From Blasia pusilla (taxonomy: Eukaryota > Marchantiophyta > Marchantiopsida > Blasiales), in the NCBI GenBank assembly GCA_050084515.1, contig CM114273.1:2232001-2296000 (forward strand): DNA of 64,000 nt, read 5' to 3'. Position numbers and translations under genes: made by a program. Under the pieces are notes generated by a model that was given only the letters and a program-made list of their open reading frames with translations, made no database searches and had not been told where the DNA came from. Below, one piece after another: positions 60,901-64,000 of this stretch; the first letter of the stretch is position 1, and each line of letters starts with the position of its first letter.

Positions 60901-61628
60901 GTGTATTATTTGCTTCTATTAACCATGTGCTCCGTTGACTAGATGGGAAAAGCCCCAGAGCTTGATCTCTCTAGGGGTTTCAGGTTTCTGCGAGAGACTT
61001 GGTAACACATAGAATTTTTGAGTGTAGCAATTGATGGTGTTGCAACCGTTACAACACCTTAGGCACACAGAATTCCAATGTGGTACTACATTGCATACCG
61101 AATGTGGCATCTTAGACTCAGTGTGAAGCAACCTGTGTTAAGAAATGATTATACCCAAGAGAGCAAATGACTTCCTTATGATGTATTGCCAGTTGACTCT
61201 TCCATAATATTATGCGTGTGACGTTTATTATGCCAGCTACCACACAAGTAATATAAAGGCAAAATTATGAACACGGGAGGTGTACAAAGATGCACTTTGG
61301 CCTCCGTGTGTCAGGTAACGTGAAGAAATGGAAGCATAATAGGAAACGAATTTTCTGAAGTTGGAATCAATTCTTTGTGAAAGTGGTCAGAAATTTGGAA
61401 TTTATTTTTTTGAAAAACAAGCCTGTTGGATGAAAATAGACTTTATTCATAGACTGAAGCATGAAGGATGACTTCGATCTGAAGGTTAGTCCCTAATGTG
61501 ATGACATCCAAGTCAAATTCAATCCAAAATCTTGCCCAAGCCAGAGTCTGCCATGGCCTCGAAATGATGTTGAAAGAGTCTCGTTCCAATTGCTCTGGCT
61601 AATAAGTGCTACTTTTTCTCCTCTTGGA
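60901..61628. other. Intergenic, nothing recognised
   Basis: No gene or repeat terminus seen. Confidence 0.4.
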
Positions 61629-61775
61629 GGAAAGCATTTTCTTATGTATTCTTAATAGCCTGTGAATTCATTATCATGTGAAACTTTTTCTACTCTTGAA
61701 AGAAAGCACTTTCTTATGTATTCCTAATAGCATGTGAAAGAAAGCACTTTCTTATGTATTCCTAATAGCCTGTGA
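61629..61775. repeat. Three copies of a roughly 37-bp repeat
   Basis: GAAAGCA(T/C)TTTCTTATGTATTC followed by TAATAGC(C/A)TGTGA occurs at about 61629-61665, 61701-61738 and 61739-61775. The last two are directly adjacent. Confidence 0.8.
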
Positions 61776-61828
61776 GCTCATTTTCATGGGTGAAGGGAAA
61801 TGAACCCACAGGGATATATCTTATTTGA

Positions 61829-61921
61829 GGATTTCATAAGAGGTTAGAAATGAGTGCAATACGATCGATTAAAATTCGGGATTTCAAAAGATGTTAGAAA
61901 GGAGTGCAATACCATCAATTA
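61829..61921. repeat. Two copies of a roughly 43-bp repeat
   Basis: GGATTTCA(T/A)AAGA(G/T)GTTAG with the following GAGTGCAATAC occurs at about 61829-61872 and 61880-61921. Confidence 0.75.
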
Positions 61922-63446
61922 TAGGCCAAAAAGACAAGTGCCAGAGGACGGATGGCACCTCACATAAAAACTCTCCCATAATAAAATAGAGATCTAGATG
62001 TGCTCCGAAATCTAGACGCAATTCTCCTAGCGGAAGGCGTACTGTTTCGGAGTCATTTTATACGTCACCCCGCAAAGAAAGGTGGTGCTAAATCCACGCG
62101 CACCAAACCCAAGGAAAACAGCCATATTTCTTCGTAATATATCCATATCGTCAACTCGGATACTTTCCCAGCGTTACATGTCGGGGAGTAAATGATTGAT
62201 TTACACGCGCATGTCAGGCACCGAAAGCCCGGATAAGAATAGGCTCTTTCGAGTGTAGTACTAACCACGTGTAGAAACATTACCTTTCTGGATGACGATC
62301 TGCCTTCGCCATATCGTTTCTATATTTGTTAAAGAATGTTACCGATTAGCAACCGGATATTTCTTTCTTGATCGCAGTGGGAGTAGCAGTAGCAGACGAA
62401 CGGTGTGCACCCGACTGATGGAAGACCCATTCAAAGGATGCAGTACGTCACGCACAAAGTCCAAACATGGAGCCTACAATAGAGTCCGTCGCCTTCGAAA
62501 CTGTCGTTCTCGCCTCATGGGGAAATCTGAGGAAGAGTGGAAGAGCGTCGAACCGTCACACAGCCATTGCCCACCCTCTCAAGATTCTCAACGCATCCAC
62601 CAGGTATCACCTCCCTGTTTCTTGTGAGCTCAGTCAAGCGATCTTGTCCTTACTCATCAATCTGGCACTTCGCGTTGATTCCCAACAATAACGTGTGCGA
62701 CACGGCCGAGGCAGGGGCCGGGAGTGATCGCAGCCGTCACACATGGACGAGGAGAATGTTGAGAGGATCCTCGTTTGTTCCAGCTCTGAGTGGGAAAGAG
62801 AATCATGGTGCAGGGTTGTCCGATCGAGAACCTTGAGCGGGAAAGAGGATCATGGTGCAGGATTATCCGACGGAGAATCTCCAACTACTGGGTGCGTAAC
62901 CTTCGGTCTTCTTACACAAAAGGCTCACTTTCGACCCCTGCCTATCAAATAGATCTCTCTGGATGTGGAACGAGTGGCTTTGGGACGAAACCATGTGACT
63001 GCTTTGAAGCGATCTTTGCACAGCGGCAGAAACTCTGCAAGAGAGTGAACTTGTATTAGTAAGGTTGACCCGTCACACAATCCAAAACTGGGGTGTGGAT
63101 GGCTCGTGAATGCGCTGAGAAGACTAAGATCAATTTCGGAGTCGCAGAGAGTGTGGAAGGATTAATCTGTGCCAGTTCAATTCATCGTTCGCATTGCTAC
63201 GTGCGCACTTCATCCTTTCGAAAAAAAATGAACGTCCACTAGAGAATTTGTGAGGAATTGGATGTGGATAAAAGTGAAGGCTGGACTTGTGCCATACGAA
63301 TGAGGACGAATCAAAGTGCACACGAGAATGACGATGACAAAAGAGGACAGTGACAGCGGATCAGATGAATTATGCGAACTATTCTCTCCGTTACTCCTTT
63401 TGAGAAGCACCGGCAGAACTGCAATAAAAAATTGAGCTCAACTTAC
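61922..63446. other. Mixed-composition stretch, no firm gene
   Basis: Overlapping frames of 60-110 codons exist on both strands (62292-63059 plus; 62657-63410 minus), but none shows a family motif. An imperfect tandem duplication with a period of 47 bp (about 62786-62883, core GGGAAAGAG and ATCATGGTGCAGG) is present. Introns or further exons of the minus-strand gene at 63447 could lie here. Confidence 0.35.
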
Positions 63447-63777
63447 CACTAGAATCTTCCCCTTCCAGCAGCTTGATAACGATGCTACCTTCGGGTAAGA
63501 GCAATCCTTCCTTCGTTCGTGGAAGATTCGTGTCAGCTACTCCAAAACTTTCGAAGGAACTTTCTGAAAATGCCAAGTTGAGCGTGCACATGCCCAGTTC
63601 TGCAGATAAAGCCGCATCTCGTGTGCTAATGCCTGTAACTGATGGGCACATATCTGATAATATTACCGTGAAACCCATTCCCTGCACAGCAACCCGTGTT
63701 GAGTGCTGAGCATTTCGAAAGCTCAATTCTAAGGTCTCTGTTACCAGGGTTGCTATATTTCTACCAGGGTACAGCAT
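63447..63777 (-). CDS. Probable exon of an unidentified gene, runs beyond the right edge
   Basis: A minus-strand open segment of 110 codons ends in GTG followed by a strong donor, GTAAGT (63441-63446). Its right end follows an in-frame TAG that could also be the AG of an acceptor (CTTTTAG then ATG). The residues alternate polar and non-polar (VAVQGMGFTVILSD, EGSIVIKLLEG), suggesting beta structure. It could be a first coding exon (ATG 63777) or an internal one. I cannot name the family. Confidence 0.5.
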
Positions 63778-64000
63778 CTAAAAGGCTAGATAGAAGATTG
63801 GAATTCCAGTCCAATTCAGTGTCACAATCCATGATGATGGTTTCCCAAATTCCCAGTAACAGTAATTCTTTTCAGTTTACAGAGGAATGAAATCTTCATT
63901 TGCAAAAAAAAAGTCTGATGATTGAAAAACTACTTCACAAGAATGGCTTTATCTTCCTTACCATCAGGGAGTGCCGACATCCACAGTGTTATGCCTCATC

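Noticed and set aside
62292-63059. Plus-strand frames as a new gene
   Set aside because: Overlapping short frames without motif, and a 47-bp duplication inflates them.
63419-63446. A 28-nt intron between the right-edge exon and an AG at 63419
   Set aside because: Far too short for a plant intron; the GTAAGT donor probably joins a more distant exon.

Overview
This window is nuclear DNA of a land plant. The evidence is a plant-type vacuolar sorting receptor, a spliced VPS35L-type gene with GT-AG introns, Ty3/gypsy and Ty1/copia LTR retrotransposons, plant-type Helitrons and TTTAGGG-like tracts. The short introns, an intron-free receptor gene and an unusual gypsy family suggest a non-seed plant, perhaps a bryophyte. 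That placement is inference.

Layout. 1-8.5 kb: a minus-strand VPS35L (retriever complex) gene; its 3' end lies beyond the left edge. 8.5-10.3 kb: no gene, with an LTR-like tail. 10.35-13.5 kb: a decayed Helitron (minus) whose helicase half can be followed motif by motif. 13.8-22.06 kb: a long gypsy element on the minus strand (element I). 22.06-23.66 kb: a head-to-head 3' fragment of the same family (element IV, plus). 25.65-31.2 kb: a decayed copia element (III, minus) whose gag is interrupted by a solo repeat of the gypsy family. 32.2-40.03 kb: a second long gypsy copy (II, plus). 41.4-44.5 kb: an acidic reading frame and the N-terminal half of another Helitron (plus). 45.2-46.9 kb: the 5' part of a third gypsy copy (V), cut by copia element VI (46.9-49.45 kb, minus). 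53.05-53.33 kb: a solo LTR of the VI family with a perfect 5-bp target duplication. 56.6-60.9 kb: a GC-rich leader and an intact intron-free vacuolar sorting receptor gene. At the right edge lies a likely exon of an unidentified minus-strand gene.

The most interesting system is the gypsy family. In element I the order is gag, protease, DNA cytosine-5 methyltransferase, reverse transcriptase, RNase H, integrase, PHD-like finger. The methyltransferase shows motif I (LFGGINIG), motif IV (GW-stop-CQG), motif VI (ENV) and the C-terminal AMGFP and AMDLN blocks. Element II keeps only the end of the methyltransferase. The PHD-like finger follows the integrase in elements I, II and IV. The family also has an odd terminal layout: A1-internal-B1-A2-B2, a split direct repeat, instead of two equal LTRs. 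An element that may write DNA methylation and read chromatin could influence its own silencing; this function is inference. All copies here are broken by stops, frameshifts or deletions.

The two host genes are both endomembrane-sorting genes: VPS35L (retriever, endosomal recycling) and VSR (Golgi/prevacuolar cargo receptor). I see no sign that they are linked beyond position.
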